Below, in pieces: positions 11,026-23,250 of a stretch of 64,000 nt of DNA. This stretch comes from Spirogloea muscicola. Taxonomy: Eukaryota > Streptophyta > Zygnematophyceae > Spirogloeales > Spirogloeaceae. The notes beneath the pieces are model-generated. The model was not told the origin of the DNA. It ran no database searches and saw only the letters and a program-made list of their open reading frames with translations. Within the stretch, counting starts at the first letter, position 1. Each line of letters starts with the position of its first letter. A program made the translations under genes and the position numbers. The stretch lies in NCBI GenBank assembly GCA_009602725.1, contig WELB01000091.1:68717-132716 (forward strand), given 5' to 3'.

Positions 11026-13874
11026 ATGGAGGACAATGCCTGGCAGCCGTCCGTCCCGCCGGTGCAGGAGGAGGTCAAGGCCGTCCGCGAGGTGGCGGAA
11101 GAGGACAACCCCGGCGTGAGCGATGCCGGGAGGGAGCTGGCGGCCAGGATAGCGTCCGTGCTGGACCGCTGCAAGGCGCTGCAGGACACGGCCACGGCGT
11201 ACAGCAGCCGGCTGAAGACCGAGGGCGACAGCCTCGGCGAGCAGGCCATCAGCCTGTCCGCGGAGGTGAAGGCTTTGCGGGCCGACGTGAACCATGCCCT
11301 GGAGAAGGACGACATGACGTCCGACCTTGCGGAGCAGGTTGGCAGCCTATACAGCTCTGTCAGAGGATGGGCACACTCTTGTCGCTCCTTCTAATCCTCC
11401 GACGACGTGCATTCGTCAAAATCCCCACGATCAAAGTGCATGGCCGTCAAGAGATAGCTTGGGCAATTGGTAAGGAACTGCCACCTTGCAAGTACTAGGT
11501 TGCTGAGCACTTGCCATAAGCAGCTCTCCAGTTGCGGTTGTCAAGTCAGCTCCCACTTAGGCAACACAGTGCTGTTATGTGCTTTGCTTCCACAGCTTGA
11601 GGAGAGCCTTCTAAGAGCTCGCAGCATGGTATACGAGGGCGATGTCGCAGCTCTGCTGCCACACAAAGCAAATGGTAAGGCGCCTACCCAACTTGTCCTC
11701 GTCTTTCCTGTCATTTGTCTCTGCTTACCGTGTGCCGGTAGTGGGCAGTGATTACGAATGTGGCTAGCTCATGCTGAAACGAGCTTGCATAAGTTGCGAG
11801 TGAGTGCAGGACTTGCAGATCCTTCCCGCAGATTGCTGGCACCTCTGACAATACGCCTCGGGCTCGGCTTGCTTTTCAGGACTATTCCTGAGGCTGCTTC
11901 TTGGAAACGTCAATGTCAAGTCCGCAAGGCGAGATGTCCGCTTCAAAGTGAAGGAAGAGTACAACAGCTACAGAGTATGGAGCCACCTCCTGTCTTCTGA
12001 TTTCAGTTGTTGGGAAGCTTCATGCACTTATTGCTGGATGTTAGCCTGTTTCGGCTGACTACCACTAAGTCTCTCATCAGCCTGTTGTCAGATTGACGTG
12101 GATTATGACTTAATAGTTAGTCAAGTGCTCAGCTGCATCTTACTGTGATGCAGGATAGGACTGCCATGCTGTTCCTAGTCTTTCCCGCCATCCTGCTATT
12201 CTTGAAGGAGCGATACTGGAGCGGGTGCTTTCCTGCTGTACCTATACAGATATACCAGGTACCTGCCGGCACTCCAGAAACATTGATTAATGGGAGCTCC
12301 AAGCAAGCGTGGCAGTCCATGCAGCAGGCCGTGTAGCTTGTGGAGAGCTCAAAGTGCAGCACTCCATATTCTGTGTCCTTCTTGGTTGGCAGGGTTGGTT
12401 ACTGTTCTTCTACTGCAGCCTTGCACTCCGAGAAAACATACTGCGAATTAATGGCAGCGACATCCGGCCATGGTTTGTTTTGCTTCATCCCCACCTTTCA
12501 TATTGCCCAGATTTGGTTGTGGGAACATCTGCCCTACTAGATTGGAGCTTGGGTCAGTGACAATAAGCACGTTGTATCAGCAGAGCGCAAGATGTGAAGC
12601 TGCAGTCTGCATGATACGCACTTGCGCTCACACAATGCCCAGCCGTTTGCGGCAGCCTCCTGATGCATTTGACCATTGGCCACATTGATCAGGTGGATTC
12701 AGCATCACTACTTTGCCATGCTGACGGCTCTGATAAGTCTCACCTGGGGAATCGAGGGCCCTGATTGTGAGCGTAAACAGGTACATCGTCAACCTTACCT
12801 GCAAAGGATTTGTCTCCCTCAGTATCGCCACTGGTATACATGATTGACCAGTCTGCTTGGATCCCCGACTTTGGGCAGCTTGTGCACTGACATGCATGTT
12901 GAGTTGTCAAATTCAGCAAGGAGTGAGGCTATTCCTTGCTTGGGCTATCATGCAAGGTGCTGCTATGCTTTTGCAAAATCATTACCAACGCCAACGCTTA
13001 TACACGCGGATAGCACTAGGCAAGGTGGGGCTCTTACTCTTTAAAGACCTCAACTAGGAAGCTACTGGCTTGCAGGATCTCATCAGCAGTGAGAGGCTTA
13101 GCACATGGACCATCATTTGGGACAATAGGTGACCAATGATTCTGCTTGAAGTCTCCTCGGCATTCTGCACCTTGTCACGTAATAAGGTGCACCTGGATTC
13201 GTGCACAGGCTGGTCGCATGGATGTCGTGTGGGGTGAAGCAGCAGGTGTCACCGGCCAGCTATGGCTTCTGTATCCTGTTCTTTTCATTCTTCAGGTGCT
13301 TACAAGTCCTGTGCAGCTTTTGACCAGGCAAGCAAGGGGTTTGTTGCTGTAAGGGGTACTCGACATAGAAAGTTGTGCGTACATGCAAGGCTTCTGGCTG
13401 ACATGCAGAAACTCAGAAGAGGTGACGCAAGGCGACACTGAGTATATCATCCTAGCCGTTCTGAACTAAGTCCTCATTCCCTTCGCCTTTCAGGCATTTC
13501 AATCCTGTCTTGGCTTGATGTTACTGAAGACAGCTGTCTACGAGGCATCAGAGTGGCAGGTATGGCCTTCACGTCTGCTAGTGTTGGTGGGGACTCAGTG
13601 CTGCTCAAGATGTACAGTCATCTGTTAGCTTGAGGGCTGCCTTGAATTCATCACTGAGAACAATTACATATGGGCAGAAATGGAGCCGGACTGATGGGCT
13701 CAAGCTGGTGGCTTGCAGATTGCTGTGTGTGGCATTCTCTTACTTGTGATGGCTGTCGGCAACTTTGTCAACACGGTTGCAACAGTCGTCACCAAGTCCA
13801 AAGTGAAGGCCAAGATGAGGAAGCGTGGTCGGAAGATGCTCCAGCAGATGTCCATGTCGTCCAAGAGGGACTAG
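11026..13874 (+). CDS. TMEM120: TMEM120 (TMPIT) family multipass membrane protein
   Basis: Ten exons close in phase to give 391 residues: 11026-11337, 11596-11674, 11880-11974, 12154-12258, 12393-12472, 12693-12780, 12917-13024, 13209-13295, 13494-13559, 13719-13874. The first exon encodes a helical, coiled-coil N-terminus. Family landmarks follow: LFLRLLLGNVNV, VKEEYNSYRDRTAMLFL, LRENILRINGSDIRPWW with QHHY, LLQNHYQRQRLYTRIALGK, MDVVWGE, and a last membrane helix ending in a basic tail. About six membrane segments are expected. Known members sit in the nuclear envelope or ER, have an elongase-like fold and bind coenzyme A; animal TMEM120A acts in fat-cell lipid metabolism. The sequence is closest to the plant version (GSDIRPWW). 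The role in algae is unknown. Confidence 0.95.
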
Positions 13875-14203
13875 GTTGTTCCGCAGTTGGGTTTGGCCCT
13901 GAGGACTCAGTGGGCTGGAGCATGGCCAAAGAGACGGAACACTCACCTGCAGTGGCTGAGCTCAGGCCAAGGCAGCGACACAGAGTGTCCACGATGTCAG
14001 GCTTGCTAGGCTAGGCCAGAGGAGGATTTGAAGTTGGATACACGAGCAGGAAGGATGGGGAGTGCCAAGAAGAGTGCCTCACCACGCTCTCGCAGCTGGC
14101 GACCTTTTGCCAGACCACGGCTGCCCAGAAGAGCGGCAGGAGAGGAGGCTCTACGGAGCATTACGTTTTTCTCGGCTCCTTCGGACCTCGTTCAACCTGT
14201 TGT

Positions 14204-14224
14204 GGGCTGGCATTTTCCCAGCCC
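14204..14224. repeat. Hairpin GGGCTGG/CCAGCCC
   Basis: A 7-bp stem with a short T-rich loop, the hallmark of the dispersed hairpin family, lying downstream of TMEM120. Confidence 0.5.
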
Positions 14225-14442
14225 TCACCCACTCCGAAGAGTGCTTCCCTCGTCTGCGCGCGCCTGTCTTCTGTCGAAGGAAGCAAGCAAAGCAAGAAAC
14301 AGCTCTGGCATTGTAGGCAATGGCTGTGTGAGAGAGGCGCCAGACCGAAGGGTTGCAAGACTGTCAGCGGGGGGCCATGGCTGTACGGCGTGGACGGGGC
14401 AGAGTGGCGGGCAGACCGAGGCAAATGGCAGGAGGATGGAGC

Positions 14443-14489
14443 CGGGACGGGGCGGGACGGGACGGGACGGGACGGGACGGGACCGGGAC
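14443..14489. repeat. GGGAC pentanucleotide tandem array
   Basis: About nine imperfect units of GGGAC. It is a simple sequence repeat with no coding value. Confidence 0.9.
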
Positions 14490-14661
14490 GCCGTTGGTGT
14501 TAGAATATAGGCATTAGCTCCTTTCGCTATTCTCCATACTATTTTAAGTGTCCCACTTATGGAAGCACCTGTCGCTTCCAGAGGTGGCTTGCCCGGATCA
14601 TCAGGGTGACACGTAGACAGATCACACGTGAGAGTATGTGCCTCACACCTGTGGACACATC

Positions 14662-14759
14662 AGCTTAACGGACACCTAGGGCCAGCTCTGCAGCAGGCCC
14701 CTGCCCGACTAGCTTAACGGACACCTCGGGCCGGCTCTGCAGCCGGCCCTCCTTGGGCC
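14662..14759. repeat. Two tandem 49-bp hairpin repeats
   Basis: Both units start AGCTTAACGGACACCT (14662 and 14711) and contain a palindrome around CTCTGCAG flanked by GGGCC and GGCCC. They lie about 220 bases before the start codon of the telomere-binding gene, so they could sit in its promoter or leader. Confidence 0.7.
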
Positions 14760-14976
14760 CCCGGTGGGCAGACCCGCCGGGACCCAGTGTGCCCATGTGA
14801 TTCTGCATTCTTTCTATGTAGGCAAAAGGGGGTCGAGTGAGCTCAAGCTTGCTCACTCTAACAGGAGCCACCGTCCTCCTTTTGCCCACCGCTCCTCCTT
14901 GCTTGCCAGCGCCCACGCCACCTGCCTTGAGCTGCTGCCGGCCTGCTTCCTGCCGGACCCTGCCGCCATCACCGCC

Positions 14977-17900
14977 ATGGGCAAGAAGGCTGTCTTTGCC
15001 GTGGGCAAGAAGGCGAGGAAGGAGCGCGGCGCTCCATTCAAGAGCACCGCGTCCTCATCGCCTGAGCCTCAAGCTTCTTCACGGCCTGAGCCCCAACCGA
15101 GTGATGGTGAGACTCTGGGTCCTGGGCATTCAGTTAGTCCTAATACGGCACTAACGAATAGCCCAGCTCAACAGGGNNNNNNNNNNNNNNNNNNNNNNNN
15201 NNNNNNNNNNNNNNNNNNNNNNNNNNNNNNNNNNNNNNNNNNNNNNNNNNNNNNNNNNNNNNNNNNNNNNNNNNNNNNNNNNNNNNNNNNNNNNNNNNNN
15301 NNNNNNNNNNNNNNNNNNNNNNNNNNNNNNNNNNNNNNNNNNNNNNNNNNNNNNNNNNNNNNNNNNNNNNNNNNNNNNNNNNNNNNNNNNNNNNNNNNNN
15401 NNNNNNNNNNNNNNNNNNNNNNNNNNNNNNNNNNNNNNNNNNNNNNNNNNNNNNNNNNNNNNNNNNNNNNNNNNNNNNNNNNNNNNNNNNNNNNNNNNNN
15501 NNNNNNNNNNNNNNNNNNNNNNNNNNNNNNNNNNNNNNCTGCCTGGGCCGCCTCCGCCGTCGCCGCTGGAGCTCGCGCGGGGCCTCGAGGAGCCCGCGCG
15601 CCGCAGCTCCCGACCCGCCGCCCGCGGCACGGCGACCGAGGTCAGCGCCGCCGGCGAGCCCGAGTCACTTGTCGCCGGCTGGCCTAGTCATCAGGCGGCC
15701 CCAGTGCCAGCGCCAGTCGCTTCCGCAACTAACGAGCATGCCCCTACCCCTTCACGCTCCGGTAGCGGAAAGGCAGCCTCGCTGCAGGCTGCGCGCTTTC
15801 TCTGCAATGCCGACTGCCGGAAGCCTGGCAATGGGCACAGCGGTTGTTGTCAGGCATCACACCACCATAGCACAAGCTCAGAACCCATCAGCCGCAGGCT
15901 GAGAGAAGCTCTGACGCTGCTAGACTCGCAAGTTTCCCAGATAGCTTAGACAGTCGAGCATTGTCAGCCCACCAAGCAAAACGGGTGCAGTTCTTGGGGC
16001 GGGGTGGCTGCCTGGTTGCCGGCCGCCGCTGGTGGGGCTGGCAGCCGCTGCTGTCACAGGCGGCACAGAGCAGGCAGCTCCAGCCCTTGAAGGAGCACTG
16101 TCTGCAATTATGTAACAACCGGTGGGGCCAGGACTCGAGCCGGTGACCTGGTGATTCGTGGGCGGTGTGTGCAGGACAAGAAGTCGCAGACTGGCGGCGC
16201 GTTCGAGTTCCTCGCGACTGTGGCGACCGAGTTCCTGGGGGCCTCCAGGCCGCCCCAGATGCAGGGCGCCGCTGCAGCGCCACCGGCGCTCGAGTCGGCC
16301 AGTGGCGACGATGCTGTGGCCCAAGGAAGCAACGAGGAGGCTGCTGCTGCGACGTTGGGGCAGGTGGGCGCCGGCGCCGAGGAAGAAGGCATGCACGTTG
16401 ACATTGGAGACGAGGAGGCGGCGGTCGTGGTGGACGGGGACGAGGATGACGGCGGCCTGACCGCTGCCACGGCTGCGGAGGATCACGCGAACCCCGAGAG
16501 TGCAACTGGCAATGCTGCACCACAGCCGCCTGCTGCCAACACCGTTGAGGATGCCGCGGCTCTCCTTCAGATTCCTGCTACTGACGCTGCAGCTGCCGTT
16601 GCACGGAAGGCGGCAGACAGTGGCAGCACAGGGCCTCCTCTGTCAGGTCCATACTCAAGCGGTGTCTCTACCATGGTTGAGCCAACTCCGGAGGCTGTTG
16701 AGGAGGCTGTGCAAGAGACGGCAACGCATGTCGAGCCCCTTGTGGAGCCCGAGGTGTACTCTGTGGCCGATGCAGGCGCCGACGAGCCCAAGGATGCAGG
16801 TCCAGCTGAGCTTCCCCTCTCTGCAAATGCACCTGGGACGAGTGCAGTTGCCGGAACGACAATGGTTGCAGCAGAGACAGGGGAGGGCAGTCCCAAGCTG
16901 CCACGGGCGTCGGCAGCTGTGGCCCAGGCCGAGGATGAGGAGATGGGCGGTGAGGAGGAGGAGGAGGTCGACATCCTGGACATTGATGAGGACGAGGAGG
17001 CGCAGGTGAAGCTGCAGATGGGCGTGACTGAGGGCGGCCCGGGGCTCATCCCGGACCCTGACCACGACCACAACCACGAGGACGTGCTCAAGGCCAGCCT
17101 GCTCGATGACGACGTGCTCGGGGCCGAGGACCTGAACGGCGACCTCCCTGATGACCTGAGGACTGGCCAGTCGAGCCACTTGCGGCCACGGCGGACACCA
17201 ACGATACGCGACCGCATGAAGCAGGTGGCGGATGAGGATGACCATCCCGGAATGGAAGGTCTGAGGCACACGCGGCAGAGGACTGTGCGAAACCCACAGC
17301 GAAAGCGCAGGCGAACTGTCTTCCCAGACATCCTGGCGCCGTTAGATGTGGATGAAGATAATGACGAAAATGATCACCATCACCAGGGCAGGGTGGACGA
17401 GCCACCCGCGGGAGCTGCAAAGCTGCGACGAGGTGAGCTTGCAACCCCAGCCAAAGTTTGCCTCTCAATGTGACAAGAGGCAGTCGTCACTGCTTTCCAT
17501 TGTTGGGGTGCAGTTGCAGCCAGGTATATCTGTGAGACTGTCCATTGTCTTGAAGCTGCTCACATGCAAACACTGTGTCCTTCATTGTGCATTGCAGCCG
17601 CGAAAGGGACAACTGCTGGTGCCACCTCACCGACTGCCACGACAGCAAGCAGATATCAGAGAAGGATTGCAACAGAGACTCTGGGTGAGCCCTTGTTATC
17701 AAACGGCACACTGCAGCTGTAAGCCGCATTACTCTTGCATTGTGCTGCAACTATCATAGCTACCCATGAAGCATAGGGCTTTGTACTTTCATCTCTTACT
17801 TTGCTGCTGACATCTGGCACGCTCAATCGCTACCGTATTCGCCTGTGCTGGGATCCATGTGAAGCCAAATACTGCATCAAGTCCTTTACTGTACCCGAAA

Positions 17901-19595
17901 TCAACGTTGGCGTACCAGAGTCCTCAACTGTAGGAACACTGAAGGTCTGTAGACACCGCCATCTACCTATATCCTGTCTTAGATTGTATTGTTGGTCAGC
18001 CAGTCTTTCCTGCTCAACATATCTGTGTTCCTGTGGCGCTTTGCTCAGAGGTTCCTTATGCAAGTTTGAGTGTGGCTTTGCGCAGAGAGCAGTCATGGAT
18101 GCCTCCATGCAGCTCCTGGGAGGTGGCTTGAGAGTGCGCGTGCTCCTGCATGGCAAGCGCGTGATGGACGAGGCTGCAACACTGGCTCAGGCAGGCATCA
18201 CAAAGGCCTCCAACTTGAGCTTCATGCTGGAGCCTTGCCCATGGGGCCAAGCATCACCCAACTCAGCGTCAGGCGTTGATGACCCTCTACTTGTACTCTC
18301 TCAAGCGGCCGGCTCGCCTTCCCCGCGGTAAGCCCAGTTGCAATCAGCTCCCTGGGGCCAGATCACTCCAGATAATTCTTTGTGAACAACTTGTATCAAC
18401 CCTCAATGGAGATTTTCCTGTTGTCATCTTTCTCCATCGAAGCAGGGGACTGCATGGCCTGCAGTTCCACGCTTGACTGACCACGTTTGCTAAGGTTGTG
18501 CAAACAAAGTACCTTGCATCATTTTAGTCATCAGCTTATGCTGGCACATGCGTCCTTGAATATCAGGATCCACATTAATCAGAAGGTGCCCACCCAGAAA
18601 GGCAGAGGCAAGGGCAAGAGCAAACAGCCCTTGCAAAAACAGGAGCATGAAGATGCAGACTTCCATACAGCCGTTCCTGGCCGAGGAGGCAAGAGCCGGC
18701 CGCCATCTGTGCCGCCTGGTAGCACGCCCACTTCTCCATATACAACCCGTGTTGCAGCAGCCCATGCGCTGGCTGCCATTAGAGCTCAGGCGGAAGCCGG
18801 TCAACGAGTCAAGGCCGAAGAGCACCAGACGGGAGAGGCTCTCACTCCTGGTAATGTGGACCATAGATGGCTATGACTGCAGTTATTATGAGGGTATTCT
18901 GGTGAATCTGTAGTATGCTTGTAGGTGTTGCCTGGGCATCGCATCACTGGCATGCCATGTGGACTCACATTGCTGAGCTGATTTTCAGGTACTGGAGCCA
19001 TTGTGCTGCATCCTCTGCACGGTCGGCATCCCTCGGGACTGGCCATGGTGGTCAATGATGGCACATTCGGGCAACTTGTGGTGGGCGAAGGGCTGAGACG
19101 GGTCAGGAGGCCCTTCACTGTGATGGAGGTGGAGCTGCTGGTTGATGCTGTGGAGAAGCTCGGCACGGGCAGGTTTGGCTCCGACGGAGCTCTGGACACG
19201 TGTGTTGCCGCTGCAAGGTGGCACGTCACAGCTGCCAAGCTACAGGCACCAACAGCGTGTCTGGATCCTCTCTTACCAGGTGGCGGGATGTGAAGCTGCG
19301 GGCGTTCCTAACGTCCAAGCACCGAACCTATGTCGACCTCAAGGTGACTACATTGCAAAATCTCGCCGTGACTGCACATCTGAGCCGTTCTTGCAGCAGT
19401 AAGCGTGCCCATGCATGGCTGATCAGTGCCTGGAGAATGCAGGACAAGTGGAAGACACTGGTGAGGACAGCGCAGATAGCGCCCCACCAAAGGAGGGGGG
19501 AGCCTGTGCCGCAAGATCTTCTCGACCGCGTGACAAGGGCGCAAGCCTACTGGAGCGACCAGATTGCCAGAGCTCAGGCAGAGCGCGACGACTGA
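14977..19595 (+). CDS. TRFL: Telomere-repeat-binding factor, plant TRP/TRFL type
   Basis: Binds duplex telomeric DNA through a C-terminal Myb domain. The ubiquitin-like domain is split over 17865-17944 (IKSFTVPEINVGVPESSTVG) and 18086-18327 (LLGGGLRVRVLLHGKRVMDE), as in plant TRP1/RTBP1. The Myb domain spans 18989-19172 (RRPFTVMEVELLVDAVEKLG), 19280-19343 (RWRDVKLRAF, HRTYVDLK) and 19443-19595 (DKWKTLVRTAQIAPHQRRG, ending TGA). Upstream lie a large acidic, Ala-rich exon (16175-17432), a small exon (17598-17684), a linker exon ending at 18850 and a basic first exon (14977-15106, MGKKAVFAVGKKARK). Phases agree from 16175 onward. The 362-base gap hides N-terminal exon sequence, and the exon ending near 15640 is less certain. 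The acidic exon, over 400 residues long, is unlike the plant proteins I recall. Confidence 0.88.
15177..15538. other. Assembly gap (362 N)
   Basis: Run of N inside the 5' part of the telomere-binding gene, flanked on the right by sequence coding a Pro-rich stretch. Missing exon sequence is likely. Confidence 0.99.
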
Positions 19596-20833
19596 GATGC
19601 AGAGGAAGTCAGAGCACATACCCTCCAGGCTTTCTTGACATGAAAAGCAAGCAAGCAATCTCCTCGTAGGAAATTAGAAGCCCACACACAGTTACTGCCT
19701 CTTGTGGCCAACTATGGAGGTTACAGATTTCTCAAGCCACCCCCTCCAACCGTGTATATGTGAATTAAATTTGTCAGCAGCTCAATTTGTGTTGTACCCC
19801 AAGTCCTCGTAGGCTTCATTGTGCCAAAGCTTGGCAGGTCCACAAGAATGTAGCAAAGATTTCACAGGAGGTTGAGATCAAGAGCACAATGGTAGCAGCT
19901 TCCTCTGAGGACTGCCCTCACCCTGCATGTGAGCAGGCTAAACACCTTAAGGTCACCACAGGGCCAGCCAAGTGACCGCTAGTGTACCCTCTTCTACCAC
20001 CCAGCTGGCCTTATTTGCAACTAATATAGTCTTCATCACACAGCATCCCTGTGTCAGCTATTCCTGTGCGGAGGAGTTCGAGCAGCTGCTAAAAGCCCAG
20101 GCCCCAATCGCATGTGCAGAGATGCGGTTCTCGAGTTCTTGGTTGGCCTTGTGATTCTTATGGTAGTTCTGCACTGGGCTGCTTTCACTTTCGAAGTGAG
20201 GCCCAAGTAGCTATGTCCCGTACACACGAGCATGACTTCACAGGGCACTTGCCGACTGGTGAGTCGCTCACATTGCAGATGCAAGAGAACCACTTGCTGG
20301 GGCGAGGCAGGTCCAGGAGATGCTCAGGGCTTCGCTTGTCATAACAGAGAGAAGGGCGCCCAATGAGGATAGGGGCTGGAAAAGCCAGCCCAAATAATAA
20401 CAGAGCCCCACTTCGGAAACACCAGCTTTCGCCTGAGCAATGTGTTGGCTTGAGTTGGGCAGCCTCACATTCCATGCGCACCGCGCGCGCCTTGTGTCGC
20501 CACCAACGAGGGACGCAGCTCGGGAGGTGCGCCGGGGGCTCTGTGCTCGCGCGGCGGCCTCGGCCTCGCCGGTCTCGGTGGGCCATAACCGTAACCCCAA
20601 CACCCTGCCATCGTGGCGGGCTCGCCCCAGCAGCTGGGCTCCGTGACGTCAGCCCGGGCCACGTGGCGGGGCGGACTGATTGCCGCCCCCCCCCCCGCGC
20701 GCCGAGAAACTGCGGCTGCTGACTTGTCACTAAAAGAATACACGGATTGGCCAATGTGAGGTGGACTAGAGGGCGCTCATAACCAAACCAGGGGCGCCGG
20801 CAGCCGACGACGGCGGCGGCGCGGCGCGCCATG

Positions 20834-20864
<31 letters not shown>

Positions 20865-21003
20865 CCACGAGCTGCCGCGCGGAGCTCAGCTCGCAGCTCA
20901 GCCTGCCGGGCTTGGCGCCACCGTTCACGCCTGCTCCANCGCTCGCGCGCCGCGCTCATGCCGCGGCAGCTGCGGCCTGGCCCGCTGCGGCCGGCGGGCG
21001 CAG
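19596..21003. other. Intergenic region and phosphate-carrier leader
   Basis: Downstream flank of the telomere-binding gene, then a hairpin-family copy (20341-20480), then a strongly GC-rich leader from about 20500. A single N at 20939 lies in this leader. Open frames over GCC repeats here are not credible genes. A mitochondrial presequence for the phosphate carrier may be hidden in it. Confidence 0.5.
20341..20480. repeat. Hairpin-family repeat copy
   Basis: Contains CAATGAGGATAGGGGCTGG with the hairpin (20373-20391), and the GC-rich middle block in reverse orientation (CATGCGCACCGCGCGCGCC). The two parts point in opposite directions, unlike the copy at 10478. Confidence 0.6.
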
Positions 21004-23250
21004 ATGGCGATGTACAGCCCACAGTTCTTCACCACCTGCACGCTGGGCGGCGCCGTCGCCTGCGGGCCCACCCACGCCGCCGGTGCGCGCCGCCTCCTCT
21101 CTGCCGCCGCCGCCACGCCGTCACCTTGCTGCGCCCGCCATGCTGACACGCCTCCGCAGCCCCCGCCTAGCTCCTCCGCAGCAGCACGAGCACGCCGTGC
21201 CTGCACCCAGTTAGATCAATGCGGCTGCTGGTATATCAAGTGAAGCTGTAAAGGCCAGCCAGGTGCATGCAGAGGGTGTCCATGGCCATGTTAGCGGAGC
21301 CACCGGCTAAGGCAGACAGGGCGCTCTTAGTACCCAAGTGTCAGTACTAGGGAGCCAGATGAGAGAGCAACCCCGGCCCCAGCTGCCGCGCTCGCCTGAC
21401 GCCCAAGCGCTTTGATGAGCCTTGTCGCTGAGCTGAGGGACTCATGCCTGGCTCCGGGCGCCGCCTCTCTGGCTCGCGCGTGCAGTGACGCCGCTGGACA
21501 TGGTCAAGACGAACATGCAGGTCGGCCGTCGCGCTGCCTGTACCAGTCCCCCGTCTGCTGTGCTACTTGTGTCCACCCGACTAGCTCCGCTTCGCAAGTG
21601 GCTCGACTCCTCAGCTTGACATACGGGCAGGCCGCATTTTGGTGTCAACCTCTCGGTAGAGGACAGTGTAACAAGGGTCCAACTTACGCCTCGATCGTTA
21701 TACCTGCAGGCGGATCCAATTCGGTACAAGAGCATCGGCAATGGCTTCAGGTGAGGGAGAGAGCAGCATCCAAGATGACATGCTCGGTGGCTGGTGCGAT
21801 GTCGCCCAATGTTCAAGTGGACTGTACATGATGAGCCCCAGCCCAGGATGATAGTGGACGTGGTTATTGGTTTTCAATGCTCATGTTAACGCCAGGCTTG
21901 AATGGTGAACTTCTTGGTGGCAGGCTGGTGTGGGCTGAGCAAGGGCTCCCGGGCATTGTCCGTGGCTGGCTTCCCACGTTTGTTGGCTATTCTTTTCAGG
22001 TCTGCAGTGGCACTCGCGCTGGCTCTTTGCGCAGTGGCAGACGACACCTGCAAGATGTCTTGTTGTTGCCAGCAGATGTGGAGGACAAGCCCCACCTGCA
22101 GCAGTTAAGCCTGACTGCTTTTCCTTCCAGGGGGCGTTCAAGTATGGGGGTTATGAGTACTTCAAGAAGTTCTACTCAGACATGGTCGGTCCTGAGTACG
22201 CCAAGAAGTACAAGGACCTCATCTACATTGCGGGCAGTGCCTCTGCCGAGTTCTTCGCTGACATTGCCCTCTGCCCATTTGAGGCCGTCAAGGTCGGCTG
22301 CTTGAGCTAACAAGCATCAACATGCGTCAAGCTTGTTGCTGGTTGACATCTCCGTGGGGGTGGCCTTGCGTCAAATGGTTGCGTCGAATGGCTACACATA
22401 CTCCACCTCCTATTTGCTGGCTGCAGGTCCGAGTCCAGACACAGCCTGGGTTCGCAAATGGCATGCACGACGGAATGCCCAAGATGATTGCGGCTGAAGG
22501 TGTGGCTGGCCTCTACAAGGGCCTCGTGCCGCTGTGGGGCAGGCAGATTCCCTACACAATTATGAAGTTCCTGACATTCGAGCGCACAGTCGAGTATATG
22601 TACAGCAATGTGGTGCCCTATCCCAAGGCTGAGTGTAGCAAACAATATCAGGTGTGCTCTCCTATGCTCTCACCACTTCCAATTGTTGTCAGTATTGTGA
22701 CAGTCGAAGTCCAGGGGTTGAAGTTCAAGAACAAATTCAGGTACTGATCATGGGTGTCACTGCTGTTGCCCCACGTATATTGCAGCTGGGTGTGAGCTTT
22801 GTGTCGGGCTACATTGCCGGCATCTTCTGCACTGTGGTTTCACAGCCTGCCGACAACATTGTGTCGCTCATGAATAAAGGGCCCGGCCTTTCTGCTGGCG
22901 ATGCCATTAAGCAGGTTAGGCTCACGCTTCCTCTATAGTCACTCAGCTGAGACGAAGTGGTTGAGTGGATGATGATGATGTCATCAAAGGCGTGTCCCTT
23001 TGTTAATCTCCTCATGTGTTTTGGACAGGACATTTGCTGGTTATTGCTGCTGAGAACACCCACTTCCCTTTTGCAGCTGGGTCTGCAGAAGCTCTTCACA
23101 CGGGGCCTGCCGCTGAGGCTGGTCCAGATCGGGACACTGACGGGCCTCCAGTGGGCGATCTACGACACTGTAAAAATAGTTTCGGGCATCCCTACTTCGG
23201 GAGACGTAGACAAGGTGGACGCTAGGCATGAGGTCGTGCCCGCCCAGTGA
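21004..23250 (+). CDS. PiC: Mitochondrial phosphate carrier (SLC25A3/PiC)
   Basis: Inner-membrane carrier that imports phosphate with protons into mitochondria for ATP synthesis. Eight exons close in phase to 306 residues: 21004-21082, 21486-21520, 21710-21750, 21924-21999, 22131-22292, 22427-22651, 22786-22914, 23077-23250. The sequence has the three-fold carrier repeat, with [12 protein letters not shown] (PxDxxK motif), [16 protein letters not shown], and a third repeat with [13 protein letters not shown]. Also typical are [13 protein letters not shown] at the start, [17 protein letters not shown], and [21 protein letters not shown]. The start at 21004 (MAMYSPQ) gives the mature protein. 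An open frame continues upstream without a clear ATG, and the N at 20939 leaves a presequence unresolved. AATAAA at 23321-23326 is a possible polyadenylation signal. Confidence 0.95.

Larger units (their letters stand above)
13875..14976. other. Intergenic region with simple and tandem repeats
   Basis: Holds one hairpin-family copy, a GGGAC pentamer array and two tandem hairpin repeats (separate entries). A long open frame at 14028-14510 runs through the array and looks accidental. The upstream flank of the telomere-binding gene begins here. Confidence 0.5.

Noticed and set aside
14028-14510. 161-codon plus-strand frame after TMEM120
   Set aside because: Runs through a hairpin repeat and the GGGAC array; no splice or domain support.
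16108-16146. tRNA-like B box (GGCTCGAGTCC in reverse)
   Set aside because: No full cloverleaf or A box with correct spacing; at most a weak SINE-like trace.
15888-17468. Long minus-strand frames opposite the telomere-factor exon, rich in Ser/Arg/His
   Set aside because: They lie antisense to a well-supported exon of high GC and show no motif.
20465-21214. GC-rich frames on both strands before the phosphate carrier
   Set aside because: Pro/Ala/Arg-rich low-complexity sequence; the real exon begins at 21004 in another frame.
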